NCBI GenBank assembly: GCA_001800245.1
Contig: MGVA01000027.1
Span: forward strand, 1 to 34,013
From: Elusimicrobia bacterium RIFOXYA12_FULL_51_18
GTDB taxonomy: Bacteria; Elusimicrobiota; Elusimicrobia; Elusimicrobiales; UBA9959
Length of the DNA stretch: 34,013 nucleotides
Reading direction: 5' to 3'
Positions within the stretch are counted from its first letter, which is position 1. Every line of letters starts with the position of its first letter. The position numbers and the translations under genes were made by a program. A model generated the notes under the pieces. The model saw only the letters and a list, made by a program, of their open reading frames with translations. It did not search any database and was not told where the DNA came from. Positions 8,772 through 16,103 of this stretch are shown one piece after another.

Positions 8772-9254
8772 TTACAGGGCCCGGTATTCCGCTTCTACTT
8801 CTATTATTGCGGCCCATTTTTCCATATATTTTAAGTCCAGCACGCCTTTGTTTAATTCCATTATGCTTCGGCAGTCCTGCAATTGGCGCTCGGAACCGCC
8901 GGCGGACTGCATCCAGCGAAGTTTTGCCAATACAAGGTCTTCCGGAGATATGACCCAAAGCGGTTGCCCGGCAACATCCAGCCTTTTACGTCTGGCGAAT
9001 GCTTCTTTCGCATACGGGTTTGATGCATCCATAACCGCGAAGTCGACCTTAAAAGCAGTGCGGTTGCAAATCACATTAAACATCCGCTTTTCTGAAACCG
9101 CCCGGATGACTTCTTCTTCGTCTATATAAGCGTCGTCTTTTATCGCGGCGACAAGTCTGAGAATGTGTGGAGGGGATATTTGGACGACAATGTCTATATC
9201 CGCAGTGGTTCTTACCTGGCCCCAGAAAGGAACGGCGGAACCGCCCGTTAGCAT
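8772..9254 (-). CDS. AbiEii/DUF6036-type nucleotidyltransferase, start uncertain
   Basis: A 160-residue nucleotidyltransferase with the signature GGSAVPFWG at residues 4-12 and D19/D21 in TTADIDIVVQ, a further aspartate in FKVDFAVMD, and the SPEDLVLAKLRW helix typical of AbiEii/DUF6036 proteins encoded next to a small partner gene. These often form toxin-antitoxin-like pairs, and the 67-codon gene just upstream fits that role. The only standard start is the ATG at 9254. The frame stays open upstream for another 26 codons encoding a family-like helix (FVETLNWISAKLDSLGIAY) behind a good AAGGAGAGGG site, yet contains no ATG, GTG or TTG. Either a rare start (ATA) is used or the N-terminus is damaged. 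Activity on nucleotide or RNA substrates is not inferred further. Confidence 0.72.
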   Translation of the reverse strand: MLTGGSAVPFWGQVRTTADIDIVVQISPPHILRLVAAIKDDAYIDEEEVIRAVSEKRMFNVICNRTAFKVDFAVMDASNPYAKEAFARRKRLDVAGQPLWVISPEDLVLAKLRWMQSAGGSERQLQDCRSIMELNKGVLDLKYMEKWAAIIEVEAEYRAL

Positions 9255-9295
9255 ATAGGCGATACCAAGGCTATCCAGTTTTGCGGATATCCAGT

Positions 9296-9499
9296 TTAAT
9301 GTTTCAACGAATATATTTTGCGTACCCTCTCCTTAAAAAGTTTTTCCAGCTCAAGATCGGTAATTCTGGGGTTCTGGAACTTTATACCGGCTTTCATCGC
9401 GCCAAATTGGGCGCCCATAAGGTCCGCCATCATGGCAAAGCGCTGCTCCGGGGTCTTTGCCCGCAACATTTCCAGTTGTTTGATATCCGATTTAGTCAT
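9296..9499 (-). CDS. Small hypothetical protein, likely partner of the adjacent nucleotidyltransferase
   Basis: The 67-residue protein is charged and helical (TPEQRFAMMADLMGAQFGAMKAGIKFQNPRI) and resembles the short proteins encoded just upstream of AbiEii/DUF6036 nucleotidyltransferases. This pairing suggests an antitoxin-like or adaptor role. The reading frame continues upstream to 9643, but that extension runs through the palindromic repeat and gives repeat-derived peptide, so I take the ATG at 9499. A terminator-like hairpin (9507-9527) sits directly upstream and a clear ribosome site is missing, so the start is not certain. Its stop is followed at once by the open frame of the nucleotidyltransferase. 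Confidence 0.6.
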   Translation of the reverse strand: MTKSDIKQLEMLRAKTPEQRFAMMADLMGAQFGAMKAGIKFQNPRITDLELEKLFKERVRKIYSLKH

Positions 9500-9506
9500 A
9501 CTTTTA

Positions 9507-9527
9507 AAAAGGCTCCCGCTGCCTTTT
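9507..9527. repeat. Hairpin motif AAAAGGC/GCCTTTT, copy 1
   Basis: AAAAGGC (9507-9513) and GCCTTTT (9521-9527) form a perfect 7-bp stem around TCCCGCT. Nearly the same sequence occurs at 10339-10359. It looks like a bidirectional intrinsic terminator but lies immediately before the start codon of a small gene, where it could act as an attenuator or mark the edge of a module. Confidence 0.55.
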
Positions 9528-9581
9528 GCCGTCGAATTGTGCCAGATACCTTTTACTTTCTCCACTCCCACAATTGAAAGA

Positions 9582-9860
9582 AACAGGCGGATTTTTATTA
9601 CTTTATGGGTGACAGTCGAGGGTGAATTCCCTGTGCGCTCCATTTAGGGTTTTAAGACCGGTGTCTGGAGCGCATCGCTATCATTAAGCGACGGCGAGGA
9701 CCGTTCAAGCCGGGCCGCTATGCGGACCGGCGCGTTCCGCAGCCGGCGGAAGACACCGGTCTTCTTCTCCATAAACCCGATACCGGAGCGCACAGGGAAT
9801 TCACCCTCGACTGAGACAGGCCCCCGTATAAAGATCAAAACAAATAAAAATCCGCCTGTT
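9582..9860. repeat. Palindromic repeat element, copy B (complete, 279 bp)
   Basis: The ends are an 18-bp perfect inverted repeat, AACAGGCGGATTTTTATT at 9582-9599 and its complement at 9843-9860. Inside lies a second, perfect 29-bp inverted repeat at 9613-9641 and 9785-9813 (it contains GAATTCCCTGTGCGCTCC). The core carries CTGGAGCGCATCGCT, GCGACGGCGAGGA and CAGCCGGCGGAAGAC. Copy C matches its right third and copy A its core. No transposase is encoded. This 9500-9864 gap holds nothing else except the hairpin at 9507-9527. Confidence 0.8.
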
Positions 9861-9864
9861 ACCT

Positions 9865-10314
9865 TTACTCCACGCCGGTCGGGGCCGGGGTCGGAGCGGC
9901 AGGCGCCGGAGCGGGGACGGAGCAGGCGGTCATATTGAAACTCACTTGGGGCGGGGTCCTGCCCGAGTTCTGGCCGAAAATTCCGGACTGGACGCACTGT
10001 CCGCCTGCTACGGGGAGAGCCTCTATCTTTACCGTGTCCAGCGTCATTGGATAGCGCGGGTCGCCCCGCCACATTCTGCGCACGGGAGCTTTCAGGGGAG
10101 AGTAGCCCGCAAAAGCGTCGTTGATTTGGATACGCGCACCCGGCGGATCAGTGATCACTTCCACAGTCTCGTCCACGAAGTATTGCTGAGGCTGCTGAGC
10201 GGGCTGCGCTATAGCCCCAAGAGCCCCGATCCGCCTGCCCGTCTTCATGCCCGCCTGCGGCATAGCGCAGGCCGAAAACATTAAGAGAAATCCCAACAAG
10301 AAAAATTTATTCAT
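9865..10314 (-). CDS. Small predicted lipoprotein with a PEGA-like segment
   Basis: The 149-residue protein starts with a lipoprotein signal peptide, MNKFFLLGFLLMFSAC, with the lipobox cysteine at residue 16, so it should be lipid-anchored in the envelope. The middle (about 50-75) reads EVITDPPGARIQINDAFAGYSPLKAP, which resembles the short beta-rich PEGA surface-exposed domain. The tail is a proline/alanine-rich linker. The ATG has a strong GGGAGGGT ribosome site. Eighteen bases further upstream is the second copy of the AAAAG...CTTTT hairpin. It is unrelated in function to the molybdenum hydroxylase genes on either side and forms part of the inserted island. Function unknown beyond a probable cell-surface or structural role. 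Confidence 0.7.
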   Translation of the reverse strand: MNKFFLLGFLLMFSACAMPQAGMKTGRRIGALGAIAQPAQQPQQYFVDETVEVITDPPGARIQINDAFAGYSPLKAPVRRMWRGDPRYPMTLDTVKIEALPVAGGQCVQSGIFGQNSGRTPPQVSFNMTACSVPAPAPAAPTPAPTGVE

Positions 10315-10338
10315 AAACCCTCCCGCATATTGTTTTCA

Positions 10339-10359
10339 AAAAGACTCCCGCCGCCTTTT
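10339..10359. repeat. Hairpin motif AAAAGAC/GCCTTTT, copy 2
   Basis: AAAAGAC (10339-10345) and GCCTTTT (10353-10359) enclose TCCCGCC. Compared with copy 1 at 9507-9527 only two bases differ, one in the stem and one in the loop. It precedes the lipoprotein gene start by about 24 bp. Confidence 0.5.
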
Positions 10360-10390
10360 AAACTATGGGAAACTATCGGCCTAATAATTA

Positions 10391-10648
10391 TCAGAACGGC
10401 GCCAGGCGGCGTTTTGGATTATACCGTCTTATGATATTCGATTCCGCCGCATCGTGCGCGGGCGCGGCGTTATCCGCCATAGCACGATCTATTACGCCAG
10501 AAATCCGGTCTTGGCCCGGAGAAAAAAAATTGACCACCCGGAACCGATCCGGAGCGGAGGCGGGCACAGGGGGATTTACAGCCGTTTGTACAATATCCGA
10601 CTGTTCCTCATTAGTTTTAACGCGTCGTAAAACGCCAAAGATCCCCAT
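10391..10648 (-). CDS. Small hypothetical protein (85 aa)
   Basis: I do not recognise this 85-residue protein. It is basic at both ends (MGIFGVLRRVK and NIIRRYNPKRRL) with an Ala/Pro/Asp-rich middle, and has no signal peptide or membrane segment. The main argument for a real gene is the well-placed AAAGGGGAT ribosome site before the ATG and its same-strand position, 68 bp downstream of the 2Fe-2S subunit stop. It may be a late member of that operon or part of the inserted island. The opposite strand also carries a long open frame here, so coding status is not certain. Confidence 0.45.
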   Translation of the reverse strand: MGIFGVLRRVKTNEEQSDIVQTAVNPPVPASAPDRFRVVNFFSPGQDRISGVIDRAMADNAAPAHDAAESNIIRRYNPKRRLAPF

Positions 10649-10716
10649 TAATATATCCCCTTTAACCGTTTGGTATAAAAACTCAACTTTTTACGCTTCC
10701 CTCATCTATACTTCAA

Positions 10717-11184
10717 TCACTTGCCGCGCGCAGTTTCCTCTATGGCTTCCACTATGGGCTCATAGCCGGTACACCGGCAGAGATTGCCGGCTATCGCTTC
10801 TTTTATATCGTGCGTGGTTGGCCTGGAATTTTTTTCCAGGAGTTCGGTGGCGGACAGGATAACGCCGGGAGCGCAGAAACCGCACTGAAAAGCGTTCTTC
10901 TCATGAAACTTCTTCTGGAGTTTCTGGGTCCACTTGCGTGAATTGGCGCCTTCCAGGGTAACTATTTCCGCGCAATCGGCCTCCGCGGCCAGCACAAGGC
11001 AGGAGCGTACGGTTTTACCGTTCATTAACACCGTGCAGGTCCCGCAGTCTCCCCGGTCGCAGCCTACCTTGGGGCTCTTGATGCCCAACTTGCCGCGCAG
11101 AACATCCAGAAGGATATCGCCGGCTTCCACTTCCACTTTCTTGGCATCGCCGTTCAGTTTAAATCCTATTTCATATTTCTTCAT
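10717..11184 (-). CDS. 2Fe-2S subunit of a molybdenum hydroxylase
   Basis: The 155-residue protein is the small electron-transfer subunit of the xanthine-dehydrogenase/CO-dehydrogenase family. Cysteines of the N-terminal plant-type [2Fe-2S] centre are in CDRGDCGTC and the following RSC. The C-terminal four-helix [2Fe-2S] domain has CGFCAPG and CRCTGY. It passes electrons from the molybdenum centre in the large subunit to FAD. Start chosen: ATG at 11184, which has GAGGT upstream; a TTG at 11196 is in frame but lacks a site. The order FAD, FeS, Mo-subunit is conventional, but here a MITE-like element lies upstream of this gene and a 3.2-kb island downstream, before the large-subunit gene. Confidence 0.92.
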   Translation of the reverse strand: MKKYEIGFKLNGDAKKVEVEAGDILLDVLRGKLGIKSPKVGCDRGDCGTCTVLMNGKTVRSCLVLAAEADCAEIVTLEGANSRKWTQKLQKKFHEKNAFQCGFCAPGVILSATELLEKNSRPTTHDIKEAIAGNLCRCTGYEPIVEAIEETARGK

Positions 11185-11219
11185 AAATGACCTCAAAGCG
11201 GAGAATTATGATAATTTGC

Positions 11220-11390
11220 CTAGGAGCCTGTCCGGCATAAGCAATTTCGCCTGCAATTGCCGCTTTTTGCCTGCGCCCTCGCGCCGCTCAACTTACAGGT
11301 TCATTGGAGCCTGCTCGTTTCACATCGCTTCGGCTCGGCTTCAAAATCGGCAATTTCGTCATGAAAGCCTTATGCCGGACAGGCTCCTAG
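11220..11390. mobile_element. MITE-like element with 22-bp perfect terminal inverted repeats
   Basis: A 171-bp element bounded by CTAGGAGCCTGTCCGGCATA (11220 onward, 22 bp in total) and its exact complement at 11369-11390. The TA inside each CTAG end could be the TA target duplication expected of IS630/Tc1-mariner elements. Sub-terminal AATTGCCG stretches are also inverted. It has no coding capacity. It sits between the FAD and FeS subunit genes, ending seven bases beyond the FAD gene stop, so it does not break either gene. Confidence 0.7.
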
Positions 11391-11397
11391 CACCCGG

Positions 11398-12288
11398 CTA
11401 TATTACAGGCTCACCGTACTTAGGCGGTTTACCGGACAGCCTGGCGGCGGCGGCCTGGAGGGAGCGTTCAAGCATAACGGCCGCCATGTGCAGGCGGTAT
11501 TCTCTCGTGGAGCGGATATCCGTAATGGGACTGATCTCTTTCAGGATGGTCTCTTTAGCCAGCGCCAGGACTTTTTCGGTCAGTTTGTTGCCGTTAAGCA
11601 CCGCTTCCGTTTTAGGACAGCGGGCCGGCTTCGGACCTAAAGCGCAGACGGCCACCCGGTAGGTATTATCGTCCAGAACCAGCGCCGCAATGCCGCCCTG
11701 CGCGAGGTCCTCGCCCTCATAGCGGGAGAGTTTGGCGTAACAACCGCCGGTCTTTACTTTGGGCAGGTTAAATTCTATGGCCAGCACGATCTCATCAGGC
11801 GCCAAAATAGTTTTTTTGGGCCCGGCGAACCACTCGTGTATAGAGATATTCCTGACGCCTTTAAGACTTTTCACTATAACTTCCGCGTCATAAACGGCCA
11901 GGACCGGCGCGGAATCCGCGGACGGCACGGCCGAACAGATATTGCCGGCCACAGTGGCGCGGTTCCTGACTCCGGTGGACGCCACGGTTAAAGACGCCTC
12001 CCACAAAAGAGGACAGTGCTTTTTGATCAGGGCGGAATCTATGACCTCGGAGAAGGTAACCAACGCCCCCAGGCGCAGGAGCCCGCCGTTAACTTCGATT
12101 TTATTCAGGCCCGCAACGGCTTTTATATCCGCCACAACCTCGGGCCTGGCGATATTTTCTTTCAGGTGTACTATAAGGTCGGTTCCGCCGGCCAGAACTT
12201 TGGCGGACTCCCCGTACAAAGAAAGAATCTGCAATGCCTCGTCCAGCGTCTTAGGACGAACATACTCAAATTCGGTTGTAATAGGCAT
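11398..12288 (-). CDS. FAD-binding subunit of a molybdenum hydroxylase
   Basis: A 296-residue CoxM/XdhB-type flavoprotein. The FAD-binding motifs AGGTDL (about residue 33) and TVAGNICSAVPSADSAPVL (about residue 105) are intact, followed by the CO-dehydrogenase flavoprotein C-terminal domain. It should accept electrons from the 2Fe-2S subunit and pass them to NAD+ or another acceptor. I use the ATG at 12288, with GGAGGTGA five bases upstream, rather than an in-frame TTG at 12327 that would overlap the cyclase gene stop. The gap to the cyclase gene is 26 bp, indicating one operon. The downstream FeS gene is separated by a 171-bp mobile element. Confidence 0.92.
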   Translation of the reverse strand: MPITTEFEYVRPKTLDEALQILSLYGESAKVLAGGTDLIVHLKENIARPEVVADIKAVAGLNKIEVNGGLLRLGALVTFSEVIDSALIKKHCPLLWEASLTVASTGVRNRATVAGNICSAVPSADSAPVLAVYDAEVIVKSLKGVRNISIHEWFAGPKKTILAPDEIVLAIEFNLPKVKTGGCYAKLSRYEGEDLAQGGIAALVLDDNTYRVAVCALGPKPARCPKTEAVLNGNKLTEKVLALAKETILKEISPITDIRSTREYRLHMAAVMLERSLQAAAARLSGKPPKYGEPVI

Positions 12289-12314
12289 TCGTTCACCTCC
12301 GCGAACAATTTCCC

Positions 12315-13127
12315 TTAAGGCAGCCAAGCTACCACGCGGCCCATGGCGGATTCAAGTTCCATACCTTTAATAGGGAAAAAGCCCATCCAGCAGCGCTTAT
12401 TGGAAAGTTTCTCAATATCTCCGCCCAGGTTTTCGGCATGGACCAGGCGCTTGGGGAAAAGTTTCAGATGCATGACCTGATAATATTCGTCAATGGGGAA
12501 CATCTCGTCCCATTTTTTGCCGAAGTTCTCCAGCAACTTATTTTCGGCTTCCGTAAAGAGCTTGGGATGCCAGTTGCGGATGATGGTATTCATAGGGTGG
12601 TCGGCCGAGCCGCAGTCTACTCCGATCCACTTGAATTTCATGGCCAGCGCCCATTTATGGAACTTTGGGCCGGGGCCGGGGTGCTTGCAAAAATAACGGA
12701 CTTCGTCGGATTTCTTCTCGTACCAGGCGTAACGGTGGTAACCGGTGTTGATGATCAGGATATCGCCTTTGCGGATGTCCGCGCGTTTCATAAGCAGTTC
12801 CGGCTCATAGAGGTCGTAATCTCCCACATCCTTGGAAAGGTCCACTACCACGCCCGGGCCGGTCCATTCACTCATGGGGACCTGGCCGATGGTGCGGCCG
12901 GAACCGAAAAAATGTATTTCGCCGTCCATATGGGTGCCCACATGATTGGAGGTCTTTATGATCTGTCCATTGGCGCCCTGGCCCATGTGCGCGCCGGCGA
13001 TGCGCTTGAAGTACTGGATCTGAAGCGGCATATAACTGGGCCATGGAGGGGTATGAATGCTCAACGGCTGGGTAAGATCGTACATCTTGGCCCGTTCCAT
13101 CAGTTTTATAAAATCATTCGGTTTCAT
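12315..13127 (-). CDS. Cyclase-family (kynurenine-formamidase-like) metal hydrolase
   Basis: The 270-residue protein belongs to the putative cyclase family (KynB, isatin hydrolase and relatives). The metal-binding signature is in NHVGTHMDGEIHFF, with further conserved residues in GVDCGSADHP. Family members hydrolyse cyclic or linear amides, often opening a ring next to nitrogen. It is the first gene of the molybdenum hydroxylase operon, with a GGAGGAAAA ribosome site and 26 bp to the FAD gene, so it likely acts on the hydroxylated product or its precursor. The protein is a little longer than KynB (about 210 residues), closer to the longer cyclase branch. Exact substrate unknown. Confidence 0.85.
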   Translation of the reverse strand: MKPNDFIKLMERAKMYDLTQPLSIHTPPWPSYMPLQIQYFKRIAGAHMGQGANGQIIKTSNHVGTHMDGEIHFFGSGRTIGQVPMSEWTGPGVVVDLSKDVGDYDLYEPELLMKRADIRKGDILIINTGYHRYAWYEKKSDEVRYFCKHPGPGPKFHKWALAMKFKWIGVDCGSADHPMNTIIRNWHPKLFTEAENKLLENFGKKWDEMFPIDEYYQVMHLKLFPKRLVHAENLGGDIEKLSNKRCWMGFFPIKGMELESAMGRVVAWLP

Positions 13128-13280
13128 TTGGTTTTTCCTCCGGAAAAATGCCGCTAGCCATATGCTGCGCGACTAAATTGCCTAAAAGCTTATAGTCTGA
13201 AGCGTATGGCCTGAATAAATCGGCTTTAAGCCCTTTATTTCTATAAAAATTCTAACAAATGCGGGGGGGCTGTTCAATCG

Positions 13281-14111
13281 TTAGTAAGAGCTGAATCTCC
13301 AACCGGCGGAAAAACCGAAACGAAACCCGTTTAGCCGGGCCCGCAGATGGCGGGAGAGCTCTCCTCCGGAGCCGCCGAACCAGATCCTATTGTAGATCAG
13401 GAATACGGAACACACCGGCCCCTTATGCTGGACGGAATTGGAACCGAAAGTGGCGGCAACCCCGACCGAGGCGCCAAGCCCCATGGCGCTTCGATTTTCG
13501 TCAAACGGCAGGCCGTCGGCCAATGTCACGGAAACTTTATAAGTGTGCCAGGCTAAAGGGATACCCGCCAGCAATCCCGCCCGCGCGAACTCGTTTTTAT
13601 AGGCTTCCCGGTAGTAAAAAAAATCAAGCATGGCGGTATTATTGCGGAAAGCGTCAATTGAATCGGAGGTGTATGTGGCTGTGGAGGCGCCGTTAGGACC
13701 GCTGATATAAGTTTCTTTGGTCACGCTCCTCACCGGCACCCCGGCCGACCGCAAAAAAACGCCTTCATCCTTAATGCGCGGCAATTTCGAATATTCGCCA
13801 AGGATCAGGAAACCATGTTTGCCGCGGCGGCCGGAAAAAGCGAGGGCCGGGAGCCCGCTGAACGTGTTGGAGAAAAAAACCATTTCCGCCTGCCGATCGT
13901 ATTTTTTAAAGCCTGTAGGCGCAATAACGCCTTCAAACGCGCCCGGCGTATTCAGGTTCGCCGGGGACAAAGGCTTAAAATCCGATGTGTATGAGGAGAC
14001 GGTGATTTCAGAAAAGGTTAACCCGGCATTTGCCTGAAGGGGAAAAGCCGGAACAAAGAGTATCCGGGCTAACGCCGCGGCATAGACCATTTGTCTCTTA
14101 AAATCGGTCAT
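13281..14111 (-). CDS. Exported protein, probable outer-membrane beta-barrel
   Basis: I do not recognise the family. The 276-residue protein starts with a signal peptide (hydrophobic residues about 9-27, then LQANAG as likely cleavage site). It is rich in alternating aromatic and small residues and ends in GFRFGFSAGWRFSSY, a pattern typical of the last strand of an outer-membrane barrel. This suggests a small porin-like or surface protein. The ribosome site before ATG 14111 is weak; the second Met at residue 8 also gives a working signal peptide. It stands alone, 153 bp upstream of the cyclase operon and 103 bp downstream of proS on the same strand, with no functional tie to either that I can see. 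Confidence 0.6.
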   Translation of the reverse strand: MTDFKRQMVYAAALARILFVPAFPLQANAGLTFSEITVSSYTSDFKPLSPANLNTPGAFEGVIAPTGFKKYDRQAEMVFFSNTFSGLPALAFSGRRGKHGFLILGEYSKLPRIKDEGVFLRSAGVPVRSVTKETYISGPNGASTATYTSDSIDAFRNNTAMLDFFYYREAYKNEFARAGLLAGIPLAWHTYKVSVTLADGLPFDENRSAMGLGASVGVAATFGSNSVQHKGPVCSVFLIYNRIWFGGSGGELSRHLRARLNGFRFGFSAGWRFSSY

Positions 14112-14214
14112 ATCATGTCCGAAAGTCCGTCCGCCATATCAGCGGCCACCGGTCGGACCGGCGGGAGCCTTCCGTAAATAAATTATTATTGGATAAAAAC
14201 GGTTCGGTCCGGAG

Positions 14215-15963
14215 CTACTTACCGAGTGCTGTTTTAAGCTCCGCCAGTTTTACGGGAAGTTCCGCCAGTTTCCAGCGGAACGCAGTTTTTTCAGCGCGAC
14301 GCTTGAACTCGCACTCCCCGTCTTTAAGCGTTTTGGCGCTCACCACGATGCGGAAAGGCAGGCCGATAAGGTCCGCGTCTTTAAATTTAACTCCGGGGCG
14401 TTCGTCGCGATCATCCCAGAGCACGCTAAACCCGGAGGCGTGAAGCTGGTCATAGACAGCCTGGGACTGGGACAGGATACCGGAAGCCTCGGTCTCGATG
14501 CTGACCAGAGAAAACTCAAAAGGCGCGATGGACGCAGGCCATATGATGCCCCACTCGTCATTGGACTGCTCTATGGCGGCGGCCACAGTGCGGGAAACGC
14601 CGATGCCGTAGCAGCCCATGACCATGGGCACGGACTGCTGGCGCTCGTCCAGGAACTCGCATTTAAGGGATTTAGAGTATTTGGTTCCGAGCTTGAAGGT
14701 CTGCCCCACTTCTATGCCGCGCTTGAAGATAAAAGGTTTTTTACAGCGCGGACACAGGTCGCCTTCCGCGGCCGCATGAATATCGGCGAAAGCGTCCGGG
14801 GTATAATCCCGGCCGAGATTGATCCCGACCGTATGAGTATCGTTCTTATTGGCGCCTGAGAAACCGTTAAAGACGCCCTTAAGCGCGTAGTCGGCGATGA
14901 CGGTCTTCAAAGGCTTAGTGTCCCTGCCCGGGACATACTTATTCTTTATATCCACTGGCCCGGCGAAACCGGCGGGACAGCCCGCGACGGCTTCGTAGAT
15001 ATGCTGGGGGGCTTTTTCCAGTTCGGCCGCAGAGAGGACGCGGCGGAGTTTATTTTCATTCAGTTCATGGTCGCCGCGGACCAGCGCCATGACGGGTTCT
15101 CCGTCGGCAAGGAAGAACAGAGTCTTTATAGCCTGTTTTTTGTTCAGTTTGAGGAACCTGCTCACATCCTCTACGGTATACATGCCGGGCGTGGCCACGT
15201 CCTTAAGCGGCGCAAACTTTGACGGGTCAACGGTCCGGGCCGGGGGCTCGGCGGTCTCCGCTTTCTCGGTATTGGCCGCGTAGCCGCATTCGCAGAGGGC
15301 GATCTCGGCTTCGCCGGTGTCGGCTATGACCATAAATTCGTGGGACTGGTTGCCGCCTATCGGGCCGCTGTCGGCCTCCACAGGCTTATATTTAAGTCCG
15401 CAGCGGGTGAAAATACTTTCGTAGGCGCCATACAGCTTCTGGTACCACACGTCGGAATCGGCTTCCGTGGCGTGAAAGGAGTACGCGTCCTTCATGTAAA
15501 ATTCCCTGGCACGCATCACGCCAAAGCGCGGCCGTATCTCGTCACGGAACTTTTCCCCGAACTGATAAAGCAGAATGGGAAGCTGGCGGTAGGAGCTGAC
15601 GTCCCGGCGCACCATGTTGGTGATAACTTCTTCGGCGGTGGGGGCGAAGCAGAACTCGGAATCCTTGCGGTCCTGTATCCGCAGGAGCTCCTTGCCGTAG
15701 ATCTGCCAGCGGCCTGTCTCCATCCAGAGTTCCTTGGGCTGGATTACGGGCAGCCAGACTTCCTGGCCGTTTATCTTATCAAGCTCCTCACGCACGATAT
15801 TTTCAACTTTCTTCAGGACCCTGAGGCCGAGCGGCAGCCATTCGTAGATCCCGCTGGCAAGCTTACGGATCATACCCGCCCGGAACATAAGCTTTACCGA
15901 AATATTGTCCGCGTCAGCCGGCGCTTCTCTCAAAGTGGGGAGAAAATAATTGGAAAGTTTCAT
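14215..15963 (-). CDS. proS: Prolyl-tRNA synthetase, bacterial long form
   Basis: The 582-residue enzyme charges tRNA-Pro. Class II motifs are present: motif 1 around residues 28-60, motif 2 at 139-159 (FRDEIRPRFGVMRAREFYMKD), and motif 3 in GCYGIGVSRTVAAA. PTAEE is at 108-112. Between motifs 2 and 3 lies the YbaK-like editing insertion (from about residue 250, including LNKKQAIKTLFFLADG), so this is the bacterial ProRS with its own deacylase domain. The C-terminal anticodon-binding domain is complete. The ATG is preceded by GAGGATG. It ends the housekeeping cluster, 140 bp after ispG, as in many bacteria where proS follows rseP/ispG. Confidence 0.96.
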   Translation of the reverse strand: MKLSNYFLPTLREAPADADNISVKLMFRAGMIRKLASGIYEWLPLGLRVLKKVENIVREELDKINGQEVWLPVIQPKELWMETGRWQIYGKELLRIQDRKDSEFCFAPTAEEVITNMVRRDVSSYRQLPILLYQFGEKFRDEIRPRFGVMRAREFYMKDAYSFHATEADSDVWYQKLYGAYESIFTRCGLKYKPVEADSGPIGGNQSHEFMVIADTGEAEIALCECGYAANTEKAETAEPPARTVDPSKFAPLKDVATPGMYTVEDVSRFLKLNKKQAIKTLFFLADGEPVMALVRGDHELNENKLRRVLSAAELEKAPQHIYEAVAGCPAGFAGPVDIKNKYVPGRDTKPLKTVIADYALKGVFNGFSGANKNDTHTVGINLGRDYTPDAFADIHAAAEGDLCPRCKKPFIFKRGIEVGQTFKLGTKYSKSLKCEFLDERQQSVPMVMGCYGIGVSRTVAAAIEQSNDEWGIIWPASIAPFEFSLVSIETEASGILSQSQAVYDQLHASGFSVLWDDRDERPGVKFKDADLIGLPFRIVVSAKTLKDGECEFKRRAEKTAFRWKLAELPVKLAELKTALGK

Positions 15964-16103
15964 CTGAGCATCCTCGATTCGGCTTTTAGCTTCTGAGAAC
16001 CCGGCCGGACAACGGCCATAAACCCCGTCGAAATACGGCGGACCTGTTTTTTAGACGGCGACTGCGCGCGAAAACATCTAGAACCGATTAAAGCCGCAAA
16101 ACA

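Noticed and set aside
7591-9860. Integron-like gene cassettes with the repeats as attC sites
   Set aside because: The modules share orientation and are separated by imperfect palindromes, but the ends lack the GTTRRRY/RYYYAAC core sites, copy B is too long, and no integrase is seen.
9644-10072. Long minus-strand open frame over the repeat and lipoprotein gene
   Set aside because: Half of it is repeat sequence and half overlaps the lipoprotein gene, which has the better start and signal peptide.
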